Position numbers and translations under genes: made by a program. 64,000 nucleotides of DNA from Leptolyngbya sp. SIOISBB (GTDB lineage Bacteria; Cyanobacteriota; Cyanobacteriia; Phormidesmidales; Phormidesmidaceae): positions 2,480,001-2,544,000 of the forward strand of contig JAAHII010000001.1 in assembly GCA_010671905.1 (NCBI GenBank). The letters are read 5' to 3'. Each line of letters opens with the position of its first letter. Position 1 is the first letter of the stretch. This document shows, in pieces, positions 38,526 through 48,463 of this stretch. The notes beneath the pieces were generated by a model, which saw nothing but the letters and a program-made list of their open reading frames with translations, did not search any database and was not told the DNA's origin.

Positions 38526-39023
38526 TTAATTGGGTTTGACCCGCATGAGGGTTTGGCCAAATTCTACGGGTTGAGCGTTATCAACCAGAATTTCAACGAC
38601 TTCTCCAGAGACTTCGGCTTCCAATTCATTCATTAGCTTCATCGCTTCGATGATGCAAACAGTTTGTCCCGTTTGAATGCGATCGCCAATATCCACAAAT
38701 GAAGGCTCCTCAGGCGCGGGGGAGCGATAAAAGGTACCAACCATTGGGGAAGTGATTTCGAGTAGATTGGAGTCGACTGAAGGGGGTGGCGTGGGAGCCG
38801 GGGCCGGTGGTGTAGAACTCACAGGCTGTACCACTGGTACTGCTGGGGCCGTCACCGACTGTTCTGGGGGCGCGACCGCGATCACAGAGGCAGCAGCCGA
38901 GGCGATCGCCCCCTGCTTCCGGAGAGTGAGTTCAAAATCAGCCCCCTTGAGGGTAAGTTCCGAAATATCGGTCTGGCCGAGCGTCGTCACCAGTTCCCGC
39001 AGTTCATTGAAATTCAGTTCCAC
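38526..39023 (-). CDS. accB: Biotin carboxyl carrier protein of acetyl-CoA carboxylase
   Basis: AccB carries the biotin shuttled between biotin carboxylase and carboxyltransferase in the first step of fatty-acid synthesis. The protein starts with VELNFNELRELVTTLGQ, continues with a Pro/Ala-rich linker (about residues 45-85), and ends in a biotinyl domain with the biotinylated lysine in CIIEAMKLMNELE. Two GTG codons could start it: 39032 and 39023. The second is preceded by GGGAG at a spacing of 8 and matches the family N-terminus, so I use it (165 residues). It lies just downstream of efp, the usual cyanobacterial pair. Confidence 0.95.
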   Translation of the reverse strand: MELNFNELRELVTTLGQTDISELTLKGADFELTLRKQGAIASAAASVIAVAPPEQSVTAPAVPVVQPVSSTPPAPAPTPPPSVDSNLLEITSPMVGTFYRSPAPEEPSFVDIGDRIQTGQTVCIIEAMKLMNELEAEVSGEVVEILVDNAQPVEFGQTLMRVKPN

Positions 39024-39088
39024 TAATCGCACTCCCTACCAACAGCGTGAAGTCGCCCCGAGTCTAATAGTCACCCGAGAATTTAAGG

Positions 39089-39646
39089 CTATTCCCGGCC
39101 TAAATATGAATCGTTCCGGGTATCAACTTTGATTTTCTCGCCAATTGAGATGAACAACGGCACCATCACCTGAGCGCCCGTTTCCACGATGGCAGGCTTG
39201 GTACCTCCCGTCGCAGTATCCCCTTTGACACCGGGATCCGTTTCTGTCACTTCCAGAACGACAGAGTTCGGCAGCTCAACTTCTAAGATTTGGTCGTTCC
39301 ATCGAATCACGTTGACTTCCATCTCTTCTTTGAGATACTTAACGCGATCGCCCACCTGTTGTTCGCTCATGCGGACTTCTTCAAAGGTTTCCATATCCAT
39401 AAACACCAAATCTTCGCCGTCGCGATAGGTGTGCTGCATCACCTTTTTCTCTAGATTGGCTTGGGGAACGGTTTCACCAGCGCGAAATGTTTTTTCAACC
39501 GTGTTACCAGTTTGAACGTTTTTGAGCTTCGTGCGGACGAAGGCAGACCCCTTACCTGGCTTGACGTGCAGGAATTCAACTACCCGCCAAACTGACCCAT
39601 CCAGTTCAATACTGACGCCCGTACGAAAGTCGTTGCTGGAAATCAT
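39089..39646 (-). CDS. efp: Elongation factor P
   Basis: EF-P relieves ribosome stalling at polyproline stretches. From the ATG at 39646 it has 185 residues, the family length, starting [20 protein letters not shown]. The tip loop reads [17 protein letters not shown], so the residue at the modification site is Lys rather than the Arg of rhamnosylated EF-Ps. Domains II and III follow, with [19 protein letters not shown] and the terminal [18 protein letters not shown] longer frame from 39682 adds 12 nonconserved residues. It is followed by accB in the same direction after 65 bp. Confidence 0.97.
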   Translation of the reverse strand: MISSNDFRTGVSIELDGSVWRVVEFLHVKPGKGSAFVRTKLKNVQTGNTVEKTFRAGETVPQANLEKKVMQHTYRDGEDLVFMDMETFEEVRMSEQQVGDRVKYLKEEMEVNVIRWNDQILEVELPNSVVLEVTETDPGVKGDTATGGTKPAIVETGAQVMVPLFISIGEKIKVDTRNDSYLGRE

Positions 39647-39789
39647 AACGCTGGCTACCCGTGGCTCTTTGCATATCGGCACCTCATTTTACCGCTCAGT
39701 AGCCAACTTTCCAGAATGCTTCTGGAGATGCCCACGCTATGGCAAGATCAAAGACGTTTGCTTAATGTGACTCATTGCGATCCCGATCC

Positions 39790-40920
39790 ATGCATTTATT
39801 CAACCGATGGCTCATGTGCCTGGTCCTGAGTGGCCTGTTCTGGGGAGGGTGCCTCACCGGAGAAGCCTTGCTGGGAGCTAGTCCCAATGCCCAAGCCGCG
39901 CCCTTGTCTTCTACGTTGGTGGCCTACTTGCCACCGGGCAATGCCGTGACCGATGGTCGCGCGTTGCTGCGTTACTCACTACCGATTGACAACAAAGATA
40001 TTCGGACTGTCCAAAAAGATTTAGAAGGTTTGTCAGAGTGGCTGCGCAGCAAGCGCTGGGGGCCGGTCATTCGTGATGCGAATAAATTGAGTAAGCTGCT
40101 AGGTCGCCGCCGTGATGCCATCTTGGCGGATGTGCCGCCAGCCAGTCAGGCACTGGCCGCTGAGTACTTAGATGATATTCGGACTGGCATGGATGTCATC
40201 GTTGAAGGAGCCAAGGCCAAAAGTCGGGAGATGGTTTGGACTGAACGCGGTGCGCTGTTGGAAAAAGTGGGCGCAATTGAGGAAATGATGGTCACTGAGT
40301 TTCCGTTTGATGTGCCAGCTGAATATAGCAACCTGCCTCAGCTCAAGGGTCGTGCCACGGTTGAGTTTGAAACCAACAAAGGGACGATGACGGCGGTGAT
40401 TGATGGCTATTCGACCCCAGTTACGGGTGGCAACTTTGTCGACTTGGTGCAGCGGGGTTTTTATGACGATATGCCCTTTACGCGGGCAGAAGATAACTAC
40501 GTCCTGCAAACGGGTGATCCAGCTGGCCCAGAGAATGGGTTCATTGACCCAGCAACGGGAGAATATCGTGCGGTACCGTTGGAAATCTTGGTCAAAGGTG
40601 ATGAAGCCCCTACCTATGGCGCCACTTTAGAGGAACTGGGGCGATATTTAGAAGATCCAGTGCTGCCATTCTCAGCCTTTGGGGTGATGGGCTTTGCGCG
40701 ACCTTCAGTCGATGTAAATGGGGGGTCCTCACAATTCTTCTTTTTCTTGTTTGAACCAGAAATGACCCCCGCTGGTCTGAACTTGTTGGATGGCCGCTTT
40801 GCCGTATTTGGCTGCGTAGTGGAAAACAAGGAAGTACTGGAACAACTCAAACAGGGCGATCGCATCATCTCTGCCAAAGTGATCGATGGGCTGGAGAATC
40901 TAGTACAACCGACGACTTAA
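39790..40920 (+). CDS. Lumenal cyclophilin-type peptidyl-prolyl isomerase (CYP38/TLP40-like)
   Basis: From the ATG at 39790 the protein has 376 residues: a signal peptide (hydrophobic LMCLVLSGLFWGGCLTGEALLG, cleavage near NAQAAP), an N-terminal four-helix domain (about 50-180, RTVQKDLEGLSEWLRSKRWG), and a C-terminal cyclophilin domain (VEFETNKGTMTAVIDGY, TGGNFVDLVQRGFYDDMPFTR, FGVMGFARP). This architecture is that of plant CYP38/TLP40 and Synechocystis sll0408, needed for photosystem II assembly and repair. The catalytic Arg of classical cyclophilins is not clearly preserved, as in CYP38, so isomerase activity may be weak. thiL follows after 12 bp and is probably co-transcribed. Confidence 0.92.
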   Translation: MHLFNRWLMCLVLSGLFWGGCLTGEALLGASPNAQAAPLSSTLVAYLPPGNAVTDGRALLRYSLPIDNKDIRTVQKDLEGLSEWLRSKRWGPVIRDANKLSKLLGRRRDAILADVPPASQALAAEYLDDIRTGMDVIVEGAKAKSREMVWTERGALLEKVGAIEEMMVTEFPFDVPAEYSNLPQLKGRATVEFETNKGTMTAVIDGYSTPVTGGNFVDLVQRGFYDDMPFTRAEDNYVLQTGDPAGPENGFIDPATGEYRAVPLEILVKGDEAPTYGATLEELGRYLEDPVLPFSAFGVMGFARPSVDVNGGSSQFFFFLFEPEMTPAGLNLLDGRFAVFGCVVENKEVLEQLKQGDRIISAKVIDGLENLVQPTT

Positions 40921-40932
40921 GGAGAATACTCG

Positions 40933-41931
40933 ATGAATCAGCCAACAGTGGCTGATGTGGGTGAGCTGGAGTTGCTGAAGCGGCTCCAGCCTTTTTGTGC
41001 GCAAGATTTACTTGGAGACGATGCCGCAGTATTGCCCCCGCGATCGCAATCCCAGGTAATCACCACGGATGTGCTGGTCGATGGTGTGCATTTTAGCGAT
41101 CACACCACTTCGCCGACAGCGGTCGGTTGGCGAGCCATCGCCGCTAACCTGTCTGACTTAGCCGCGATGGGCGCTAGCCCCACTGGTGTAACGGTGGGCT
41201 TAGCCCTGCCTGGTGCAACGCCGGTCATTTGGGTGGAGCAAGTCTATCAAGGCATGGTCGATTGTTTACAAACCTACGGCGGCAAAATCATCGGGGGCGA
41301 CGTGGTGCGATCGCCGCAAACCATGCTCTCCATCACTGCTTTGGGGGAGGTGGCACCCCAACGAGTCATTCGTCGCGATCGGGCGCAACCGGGCCACGTC
41401 ATTCTCGCAACGGGTTGGCATGGCGCTTCACGAGCCGGGTTAGAACTCTTGCTACAGCCACAGAAATCCGAGTACCTCTCAGAAACTAATCGGCAAGCCT
41501 TCATTCAGGCTCACCAGTATCCCCTACCTCGTCTGGATGTCGTGGGTTTGCTAGCAGCGTTAGAAGATGAGGAATTTTTAACGCTTGCTGGAATGGACAG
41601 CAGCGATGGTCTGGCCAATGCAGTGCTGTGGCTATGTCAGGCCAGCGGAGTCGGAGCAAAGTTGAGGCGATCGCGCTTGCCCATTCCCCCATCGCTCACG
41701 ACCTGGGTGGGCGATGAAACTGCTCTGAATTGGTGCCTCTATGGCGGCGAAGACTTTGAGCTGGTCCTTTGTTTGCCTGCGGAAACGGCGCTAGAACTGT
41801 TGCCTGTTTTGGGCGATCGAGCCAGCATCATTGGCACTATTGAGGCAGGTTCTGAAGTGGAGTTGGTGGATGATGTCAGTGGCGAACCCGACCTGAGGCT
41901 CACTTGGGATGGCTGCTTTCAACATTTTTAG
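40933..41931 (+). CDS. thiL: Thiamine-monophosphate kinase
   Basis: ThiL phosphorylates thiamine monophosphate to the diphosphate coenzyme. The 332-residue protein has the AIR-synthase-like ATP-binding fold: LGDDAAVLPP, TTDVLVDGVHFSDHTTSP, WRAIAANLSDLAAMGASP, IIGGDVVRSPQ and the C-terminal GMDSSDGLANAVLWL and YGGEDFELVLCLP. An AAGGAG precedes the ATG with good spacing. It directly follows the CYP38-like gene. No TPP riboswitch was recognised upstream of the unit. Confidence 0.95.
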   Translation: MNQPTVADVGELELLKRLQPFCAQDLLGDDAAVLPPRSQSQVITTDVLVDGVHFSDHTTSPTAVGWRAIAANLSDLAAMGASPTGVTVGLALPGATPVIWVEQVYQGMVDCLQTYGGKIIGGDVVRSPQTMLSITALGEVAPQRVIRRDRAQPGHVILATGWHGASRAGLELLLQPQKSEYLSETNRQAFIQAHQYPLPRLDVVGLLAALEDEEFLTLAGMDSSDGLANAVLWLCQASGVGAKLRRSRLPIPPSLTTWVGDETALNWCLYGGEDFELVLCLPAETALELLPVLGDRASIIGTIEAGSEVELVDDVSGEPDLRLTWDGCFQHF

Positions 41932-42041
41932 AATGGTGGTCGAGACACAATTTGCCATGTCGATTGACCGTCGAGAGTCACACAACTGCCTTTAGTAAAC
42001 GATAGACTTAAATCAATAAGAACGTCGCGGAGGTATGAACG

Positions 42042-42914
42042 GTGGCTCACCTCAAAAATCGCCGTCCCCAAAACGTGAATGGTGATATTTATGTCGATGC
42101 TTCCTGCATTGATTGCGATACCTGCCGCTGGATGGTGCCAACGGTCTTTAGCCGGGAGGACGGGATGTCGGCGGTGTATCATCAGCCAACATCCGAGGCA
42201 GAACGTTTGGCCGCCCTGCAAGCAGTGCTCTCCTGCCCGACGGCGTCCATTGGCACTGTTGAACCGCCTAAGGACATGAAGGCCGCTCAGGCGAGTTTGC
42301 CCATCCCCATTTCGGAGAATGTGTATCACTGCGGCTACCATTCTGAGCAGTCTTACGGGGCGGCGAGCTACTTCATTCAGCGACCAGAGGGCAATATTTT
42401 GATCGATTCCCCTCGCTTTGCCGCACCTCTGGTCAAACAGTTGGAGTCCCTTGGGGGTGTGCGGTATCTGTATTTGACCCATCGCGATGATGTGGCCGAC
42501 CACCAGAAGTTTCACGATCGCTTTGGCTGCGATCGCCTCCTTCATGCTGACGACATCACCGCTGGCACAGCCAATATTGAGCTGCCCCTCGCCGGGACGA
42601 ATCCCATTGAGCTAGCGCCCGACCTACAAATTATTCCTGTCCCTGGCCACACGAAGGGGCATACCGTGTTGCTGTATCGCGATCGCTTCCTGTTCACGGG
42701 GGATCATCTGGCGTGGTCGGTGCGGCTGCATCAGCTTCATGCCTTTCGCAACTACTGCTGGTATTCCTGGTCGGAGCTAGTCGAGTCGATGGAAAAACTC
42801 GCCACCTATGATTTCGAGTGGGTGTTGCCCGGTCACGGTCGCCGCTTCCACGCCGACCCCATCACCATGCGAGTGCAAATGCAGAAATGCCTCGATTGGA
42901 CGCGATCGCAATAA
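42042..42914 (+). CDS. Ferredoxin-domain / MBL-fold hydrolase fusion
   Basis: The 290-residue protein starts at a GTG preceded by GCGGAGGT. The first 75 residues form a short ferredoxin module: a CxxCxxC cluster motif in DASCIDCDTCRWMVP and a fourth Cys in LSCPTASIG, enough for one 4Fe-4S cluster. The rest is an MBL domain with TYLTHRDDVADH-like metal site (LYLTHRDDVADHQKF), PVPGHTKGHTVLLY, FTGDHLAW and LPGHGRRF. In the first motif the usual second His is Asp. Such fusions are found in cyanobacteria and plant plastids, but the substrate is unknown. A redox-coupled hydrolase or oxidoreductase role is an inference. Confidence 0.87.
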   Translation: MAHLKNRRPQNVNGDIYVDASCIDCDTCRWMVPTVFSREDGMSAVYHQPTSEAERLAALQAVLSCPTASIGTVEPPKDMKAAQASLPIPISENVYHCGYHSEQSYGAASYFIQRPEGNILIDSPRFAAPLVKQLESLGGVRYLYLTHRDDVADHQKFHDRFGCDRLLHADDITAGTANIELPLAGTNPIELAPDLQIIPVPGHTKGHTVLLYRDRFLFTGDHLAWSVRLHQLHAFRNYCWYSWSELVESMEKLATYDFEWVLPGHGRRFHADPITMRVQMQKCLDWTRSQ

Positions 42915-43210
42915 ATCTAGCTTCGATCAGTGATCCCGGTCAGGCCCGTTGCTGACAGCCCAAATCACGGTTGCACCATCGCCCGGTCATTGACGTTTTG
43001 TGGGCGATTCCCGGAATTGCATATCCACCCACCGTAAAAACTGATACCTGTGAGCGACCGGCATCATGGCGGTTTTGGGTTGGTTGCCAACCTTAGGCCG
43101 GAGGCCGAGAGCGCTATTGAGTCATGCTGCAGCATTACTTAAGCATCTGCCCACCTGAATGCTCGTTGCCTAGTTGCCCATAAGCCGTTTCGCTGACGAC
43201 AGATTTCATT

Positions 43211-44449
43211 TTGCCTAATGTCCTGGTGGCCAATTCCAGTAACTCTATAAACCATGCCCCAGCGGCAGCTGGTTCCAGCGTGCTATTGATTGATGCGGCT
43301 GGCCCTCCGGCAACAGCGCTCCTGATGGCGCTGATCGATCGCGATATCACGGTCTATCAGGTCCAGGCGATCGCTGATGCCTGGATCTTGATCACCGCCC
43401 ATCGTCCCCAAGTAGTCCTGTTGACCATCCGATCAGGTCAGGATGAAGGCTACGAATTTTGCCGTCAAATGCGACAGATTCCCCAGACGGCCAGCATTCC
43501 GATCTTGTTTGTCGGGCCTGGAGAAAATAAGCACGATCGCCTCCGAGCTTTTGAAGCGGGGGGCGTTGATTTTATCAGCACGCCCTACTGGCCAGAAGAA
43601 GTGCTCGCGAGAGTGCAACTCCATCTCTCGTCTGCTCCTAATCGGCTGCGCCCACCTGATGCCAACCCGCCAGCGATCGCTCAGCGAGGGTATGCGCCCT
43701 TATTAGCAAACTTACAAAAAACGCTGCATCAGCAAACCCTCAAGCTACAGGCGCAGAATGTGCAGCTGCAGCGAGAAATTCACGAACGTCAGGAAATTGA
43801 AACCGCGCTGCGCCAGGCTCAACAAAAATCGGAACAGTTGTTGCTCAATATCCTGCCGGAAGCGATCGTGACTCAGCTCAAACAGTGTCAGGGATCGCTG
43901 GCTGAGCGCTTTGATGAAGCGACGGTATTATTTGCCGATATTGTGAACTTCACCCCCATCGCTGCCCAGTGCACCCCGCTTGAGTTGGTGAATTTGCTCA
44001 ACCAGATTTTTTCGGAATTTGACCGCTTGGCAGACAGCTATCAGCTCGAAAAGATCAAAACCATTGGGGATGCTTACATGGCGGTGGGGGGCGTGCCCGT
44101 GCCGCAAGCCGATCATGAGATCGCGGTGGCCGATATGGCTCTGGCCATGCAGGCCGCCATCCGTCAGATTACTCCGGTGGGTGAGATGCCGCTACAACTC
44201 CGCATTGGCATCAATACCGGCTCGGTGATTGCTGGTGTCATCGGCATCAAAAAGTTCAGCTACGACCTGTGGGGCGACACCGTGAACGTGGCGAGCCGTA
44301 TGGAATCCCAAGGACAGCCCGATAAAATTCAAGTTACAGAAGCCACCTATTCTCGATTACGCGATCAGTTTCGCTTTGCCGCAGCCCAGGAACTTGAGAT
44401 CAAAGGCAAAGGTCTAATGCGAACTTATTATTTGCTGGGGCGGTTGTAG
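43211..44449 (+). CDS. Receiver-linked class III adenylate cyclase
   Basis: The 412-residue protein has an N-terminal receiver-like domain (about 20-145), a coiled coil (LKLQAQNVQLQREIHERQEIE) and a C-terminal class III cyclase domain. The cyclase has both metal Asp residues (LFADIVNF and KTIGDAYM), the Lys and Asp that select ATP (KIKTIGD and YDLWGDTVN), and the transition-state Asn and Arg in NVASRME, so an active adenylate cyclase is likely. The receiver is degenerate. The acceptor Asp is Thr (VVLLTIRSGQD) and the N-terminal acidic pair is missing (LLIDAAG), so phosphorylation is improbable. The start is a TTG with no clear ribosome-binding site and is uncertain. Confidence 0.9.
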   Translation: MPNVLVANSSNSINHAPAAAGSSVLLIDAAGPPATALLMALIDRDITVYQVQAIADAWILITAHRPQVVLLTIRSGQDEGYEFCRQMRQIPQTASIPILFVGPGENKHDRLRAFEAGGVDFISTPYWPEEVLARVQLHLSSAPNRLRPPDANPPAIAQRGYAPLLANLQKTLHQQTLKLQAQNVQLQREIHERQEIETALRQAQQKSEQLLLNILPEAIVTQLKQCQGSLAERFDEATVLFADIVNFTPIAAQCTPLELVNLLNQIFSEFDRLADSYQLEKIKTIGDAYMAVGGVPVPQADHEIAVADMALAMQAAIRQITPVGEMPLQLRIGINTGSVIAGVIGIKKFSYDLWGDTVNVASRMESQGQPDKIQVTEATYSRLRDQFRFAAAQELEIKGKGLMRTYYLLGRL

Positions 44450-44689
44450 TCTCTCGCTGTTCACCCTCGCGATACACTATTGAAGTTTGTGAGAATGAGC
44501 ATTCGCGGTCATGTCTCCAGCCCCATGGCTGGGTGGACGGATAACCTTTCTCTGAGGCTGATCTGAGGTGCCGATAGTACGGCCTACTAGGCTCCTCGTT
44601 AACAGGCCTACAGCGAGCTGACGACAGCGAAAAAGTCTCAATTTCTCCTTGCCTCAATGACGGCCCACCGGCAGGAAGATAACGAAGTT

Positions 44690-46846
44690 ATGGCAACGTT
44701 CCTATTGGAAGTTGGGACAGAAGAACTCCCCGCAAGTTTTGTCGAAGAAGCCCTAGCGCAATGGCGCGATCGCATTCCGGCAGAGCTGGACGAGGCTTTT
44801 TTGACGCCCGGAGACATCCGCTACTACGGGACCCCTCGACGCCTCGCCTTGCTGTTGACTGACCTGCCCGAAAAGCAACCTGACCGCGAAGAAGAAGCCA
44901 AAGGTCCTCCGGCCAAAGCGGCTTTCAAAGATGGCAAGCCGACGAAAGCAGCAGAAGGGTTTGCCCGCTCTAAGAACGTCAGCGTCGAAGCGTTAGAAAT
45001 TCGCGATACAGACAAAGGCGAGTTTGTCTTTGTGCAACATAAAATTCCGGGTCGACCAGCCGCAGAACTGCTCAAAGAGTGGGTGCCCCAATGGATTTTA
45101 GGTCTGGAAGGCAAACGCTTTATGCGCTGGGGCGACGGTGATTTCAAGTTTCCGCGTCCGATTCGTTGGTTGATTACGCTGCTCGATGATGAGCTGATTC
45201 CTCTCACACTCGAAAACGGTTCCGAAAAGTGTGAGAGCGATCGCGGGACTCAGGCTCACCGCGTCCTGCATCCCGAGCCGATTACGCTACAACAGGCACA
45301 AGATTACGTCGGTACCCTACGTGACGCGTTTGTCGAGGTGGATGTCGACCAGCGCCAAACACAGATTAAAGCAGCAGTCGAAAAAGCTGCTGAGTCTGTG
45401 AGTGGCATTGCCCGCATTGACGCCGATCTGCTGAGTGAAGTCGCTAACTTGGTGGAATGGCCCACTGCTGTAGTCGGGGAGTTTGAGACCGACTTTCTGG
45501 AGTTGCCATCAGAAGTCGTGATTATGGAAATGGAGAGCCATCAGCGCTATTTCCCTGTTTTACAGGCGGCTAGTTCTGACCAACTGCTGCCGTATTTCAT
45601 CACGGTGTCGAATGGCGATCCGCAAAAATCTCAGCTCATCGCTGAGGGCAATGGCCGGGTCATTCGAGCGCGGCTCTCGGACGGCAAGTTTTTCTTCGAT
45701 GCCGATCGCGCGGTTTCCCTTGACACCTTTGTCACCAAACTAGAGGCCGTGACGTTTGAAGAGCGCTTGGGGTCGATGGGGGCAAAAGTGGATCGCATTG
45801 AGGCGATCGCGACCCTCATTGCCGATCAGCTTGATTTGACCGATACGGAGCGGCTGCATCTGCACCGGGCGGCACACCTCTGTAAAGCCGACCTCGTCAC
45901 CCAAATGGTGGGCGAATTTCCCGAACTGCAGGGCGTCATGGGCGAAAAGTACGCTCGCCATAGCGGTGAGCCCGAGCCCGTTGCCGTTGCCATGGCAGAA
46001 CATTATTTGCCCAGAGGGGCTGGTGATAGTCTCCCCCAAACACTCATCGGCCAAGCCCTTGGGCTGGCCGATCGTCTCGATACGCTAGTGAGCATCTTTA
46101 GTTTGGGGATGTTGCCGACAGGATCATCTGATCCCTTTGCCCTGCGTCGAGCCGCGAATGCGATCGTCTCCGTCACGTGGAACGCCAACCTCGACATCAA
46201 TTTGCATGAGTTATTAGATCAAGTCGTCAACAACTTTGTAGACAATCCAGAGTTGACGGTCGATAGTGCCGAGCCATTGCGATCGCAGCTCCAGGACTTC
46301 TTTTTGCAGCGGGTACAAACCTTGCTGCAGGATGACTTACAGGTTGATTACGACTTGGTCAACGCCGTCTTGGGAGAAAACGATCCCACCTATACCCAGC
46401 GGGCGCTAGCGGATTTGTTGGATGTGCGAGATCGCGCCACCTACTTGCAGTCCATTCGTCAGGACGGCACCCTCGCCAAGATTTACGAAACAGTGAACCG
46501 GGCTGCTCGCTTGGCGGTTCAGGGCGATTTGAATACCGCACCGCTAGATCCGGCTGCGGTGGTGGATACGGATCGCTTTCAGCAAGCATCGGAACGTGCT
46601 TTTTACGATGTTTTGCAAACGTTACTGCCACAAACCGAGGCGGCTCAGCGAGATCGCGATTATCAACAGCTGATCACCGGGCTAGAACAGGCCGCTCCGG
46701 TCGTGAGTCGCTTTTTCGACGGGCCAGATAGCGTGCTGGTGATGGACAAAGATCCTGACATCCAGCAAAATCGACTCAATCTGCTGGGTCTACTCCGTAA
46801 TCACGCGCGCGTCTTGGCTGACTTTGGCGCCATTGTGAAAGGCTAA
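44690..46846 (+). CDS. glyS: Glycine-tRNA ligase beta subunit
   Basis: GlyS is the large subunit of the alpha2-beta2 glycyl-tRNA synthetase. From the ATG at 44690, preceded by AGGAAG, it has 718 residues. It opens with [22 protein letters not shown] and includes [47 protein letters not shown] and the HD-like core [20 protein letters not shown]. The tRNA-binding C-terminal domain ends [22 protein letters not shown]. The alpha subunit gene is not in the window. murD follows after 18 bp, so the two are likely co-transcribed. Confidence 0.96.
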   Translation: MATFLLEVGTEELPASFVEEALAQWRDRIPAELDEAFLTPGDIRYYGTPRRLALLLTDLPEKQPDREEEAKGPPAKAAFKDGKPTKAAEGFARSKNVSVEALEIRDTDKGEFVFVQHKIPGRPAAELLKEWVPQWILGLEGKRFMRWGDGDFKFPRPIRWLITLLDDELIPLTLENGSEKCESDRGTQAHRVLHPEPITLQQAQDYVGTLRDAFVEVDVDQRQTQIKAAVEKAAESVSGIARIDADLLSEVANLVEWPTAVVGEFETDFLELPSEVVIMEMESHQRYFPVLQAASSDQLLPYFITVSNGDPQKSQLIAEGNGRVIRARLSDGKFFFDADRAVSLDTFVTKLEAVTFEERLGSMGAKVDRIEAIATLIADQLDLTDTERLHLHRAAHLCKADLVTQMVGEFPELQGVMGEKYARHSGEPEPVAVAMAEHYLPRGAGDSLPQTLIGQALGLADRLDTLVSIFSLGMLPTGSSDPFALRRAANAIVSVTWNANLDINLHELLDQVVNNFVDNPELTVDSAEPLRSQLQDFFLQRVQTLLQDDLQVDYDLVNAVLGENDPTYTQRALADLLDVRDRATYLQSIRQDGTLAKIYETVNRAARLAVQGDLNTAPLDPAAVVDTDRFQQASERAFYDVLQTLLPQTEAAQRDRDYQQLITGLEQAAPVVSRFFDGPDSVLVMDKDPDIQQNRLNLLGLLRNHARVLADFGAIVKG

Positions 46847-46864
46847 TCGGGTCATCAACCAGAT

Positions 46865-48208
46865 ATGGACAAACAGGCTCACGTCATTGGGTTGGGAAAA
46901 TCAGGGATAGCCGCCGCTCGGCTACTCGCTCAGCAAGGTTGGCAAGTCGTGTTGAGCGATCGCACCACTACGCCCTTACTGGCAGATGCGGTTCCAGCTT
47001 TGCAGGCAGAGGGGATCAAAGTTCAATTGGGACACAGTTTTTCGTCTCACGACGAGGCCGCATTGGTGGTCGTGAGTCCGGGTGTGCCGTGGGATATTCC
47101 GCCGCTAGTCGAAGCTCGGGCTAGCGGGAAGGAAGTGATTGGCGAAGCCGAATTCGCCTGGCGCACCCTCAGAGATCGTCCCTGGGTGGGCATCACCGGC
47201 ACCAACGGCAAAACCACCGTGACGGCTCTGACGGCAGCGATTTTTCAAGCGGCGGGACTCCAGGCCCCGGCCTGCGGCAATATTGGTGAGGCGATCGGTG
47301 AATTGGCGCTGAACTCCATCTCTCCAGATTGGGTGATTGCTGAACTGAGCAGTTATCAAATTGAGGCGGCGGCGACATTAGCCCCCAAAATTAGTCTGTG
47401 GACGACTTTTACCCCTGATCACCTGGCGCGCCACAAAACCTTAGAGAACTACTTCCGCATTAAGGCCAAGCTGCTGCACCAATCTGAGCAGGTGGTGCTG
47501 AATGGCGATGATCCTTATCTGCGAACCCACGCTGCGGATTTATTCCCGCAACCGTATTGGACTAGTGCCAAAGGACGAGAGGCGATCGCCCCCCTCCCAC
47601 CCTTGGTTTACATTGAGGCCGGATGGGTCAAAATCAACGACACCCCCATCGTGGCCGCCGATGCCTTGAACATGGTGGGTGAGCATAACCAGCAAAATTT
47701 GCTGCTAGCCGTGGCGGCAGCGCACCTAGCAGGTCTGGAACCAGCTGCGATCGCTCGTGGTGTGGAAACGTTTCCGGGAGTCCCTCATCGATTAGCACGG
47801 GTCGCCACCTGGCAGGGGATCGATTTTATCAATGACAGTAAAGCGACTAACTACGATGCAGCGGCAGTTGGACTCAGGGCGATAGCGCCTCCGGCCATTT
47901 TGATCGCTGGCGGCGAGGCTAAGGACGGCGACGATGCGGATTGGCTGCAGGAAATTCAAGCCAAGGCCGCCACTGTATTGCTCATTGGCAAGGCGGCAGC
48001 ACAATTTGCCACTCGGTTAGATGCGATCGGCTTTTCTGAGTATGAAATTGTGGAAACGATGGAGCGGGCAGTTCAGCGCAGTCGCGAACTTGCACCACAG
48101 CTTGCTGCCAAAACCGTCTTGCTGTCTCCGGCCTGCGCCAGCTTTGATCAATATCCCAACTTCGAAGTGCGCGGCGACCACTTCCGCGACTTGTGTCAGG
48201 TGACTTGA
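46865..48208 (+). CDS. murD: UDP-N-acetylmuramoylalanine-D-glutamate ligase
   Basis: MurD adds D-glutamate to UDP-MurNAc-L-alanine in peptidoglycan synthesis. The 447-residue protein has the N-terminal Rossmann region ([20 protein letters not shown]), the ATP loop [44 protein letters not shown], and the C-terminal [13 protein letters not shown] and [19 protein letters not shown]. All family motifs are present. It follows glyS closely and is followed by a hairpin. Confidence 0.96.
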   Translation: MDKQAHVIGLGKSGIAAARLLAQQGWQVVLSDRTTTPLLADAVPALQAEGIKVQLGHSFSSHDEAALVVVSPGVPWDIPPLVEARASGKEVIGEAEFAWRTLRDRPWVGITGTNGKTTVTALTAAIFQAAGLQAPACGNIGEAIGELALNSISPDWVIAELSSYQIEAAATLAPKISLWTTFTPDHLARHKTLENYFRIKAKLLHQSEQVVLNGDDPYLRTHAADLFPQPYWTSAKGREAIAPLPPLVYIEAGWVKINDTPIVAADALNMVGEHNQQNLLLAVAAAHLAGLEPAAIARGVETFPGVPHRLARVATWQGIDFINDSKATNYDAAAVGLRAIAPPAILIAGGEAKDGDDADWLQEIQAKAATVLLIGKAAAQFATRLDAIGFSEYEIVETMERAVQRSRELAPQLAAKTVLLSPACASFDQYPNFEVRGDHFRDLCQVT

Positions 48209-48225
48209 GCCGCACGACAGGTCGG

Positions 48226-48277
48226 CATCTATGAGATTGCCCTGATGAGTTAAATTCACCAGGGCAACTCTCAGATG
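48226..48277 (+). terminator. Hairpin after murD
   Basis: CATCTATGAGATTGCCCTG (48226-48244) pairs with CAGGGCAACTCTCAGATG (48260-48277) with a minor bulge, 18 bases after the murD stop. No T-run follows. A second short palindrome, TCCCAACGTTGGGA, lies further on near 48382. Confidence 0.6.
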
Positions 48278-48463
48278 TCATGAACCTAATTTTGATGTGC
48301 AACTATCCTGTTTGCCTCTCCCCAACTCCATCCCCTTAAATCTCTCGTAAGCAAGCACTTGCAAGATTTTCGACTCCCTTCTCCCAACGTTGGGAAAACG
48401 GGATGGGGATGGGAGTGAATGCAGAATTGATCAGCTTTCCAGGAAAGTTGCACATTGCATTGA

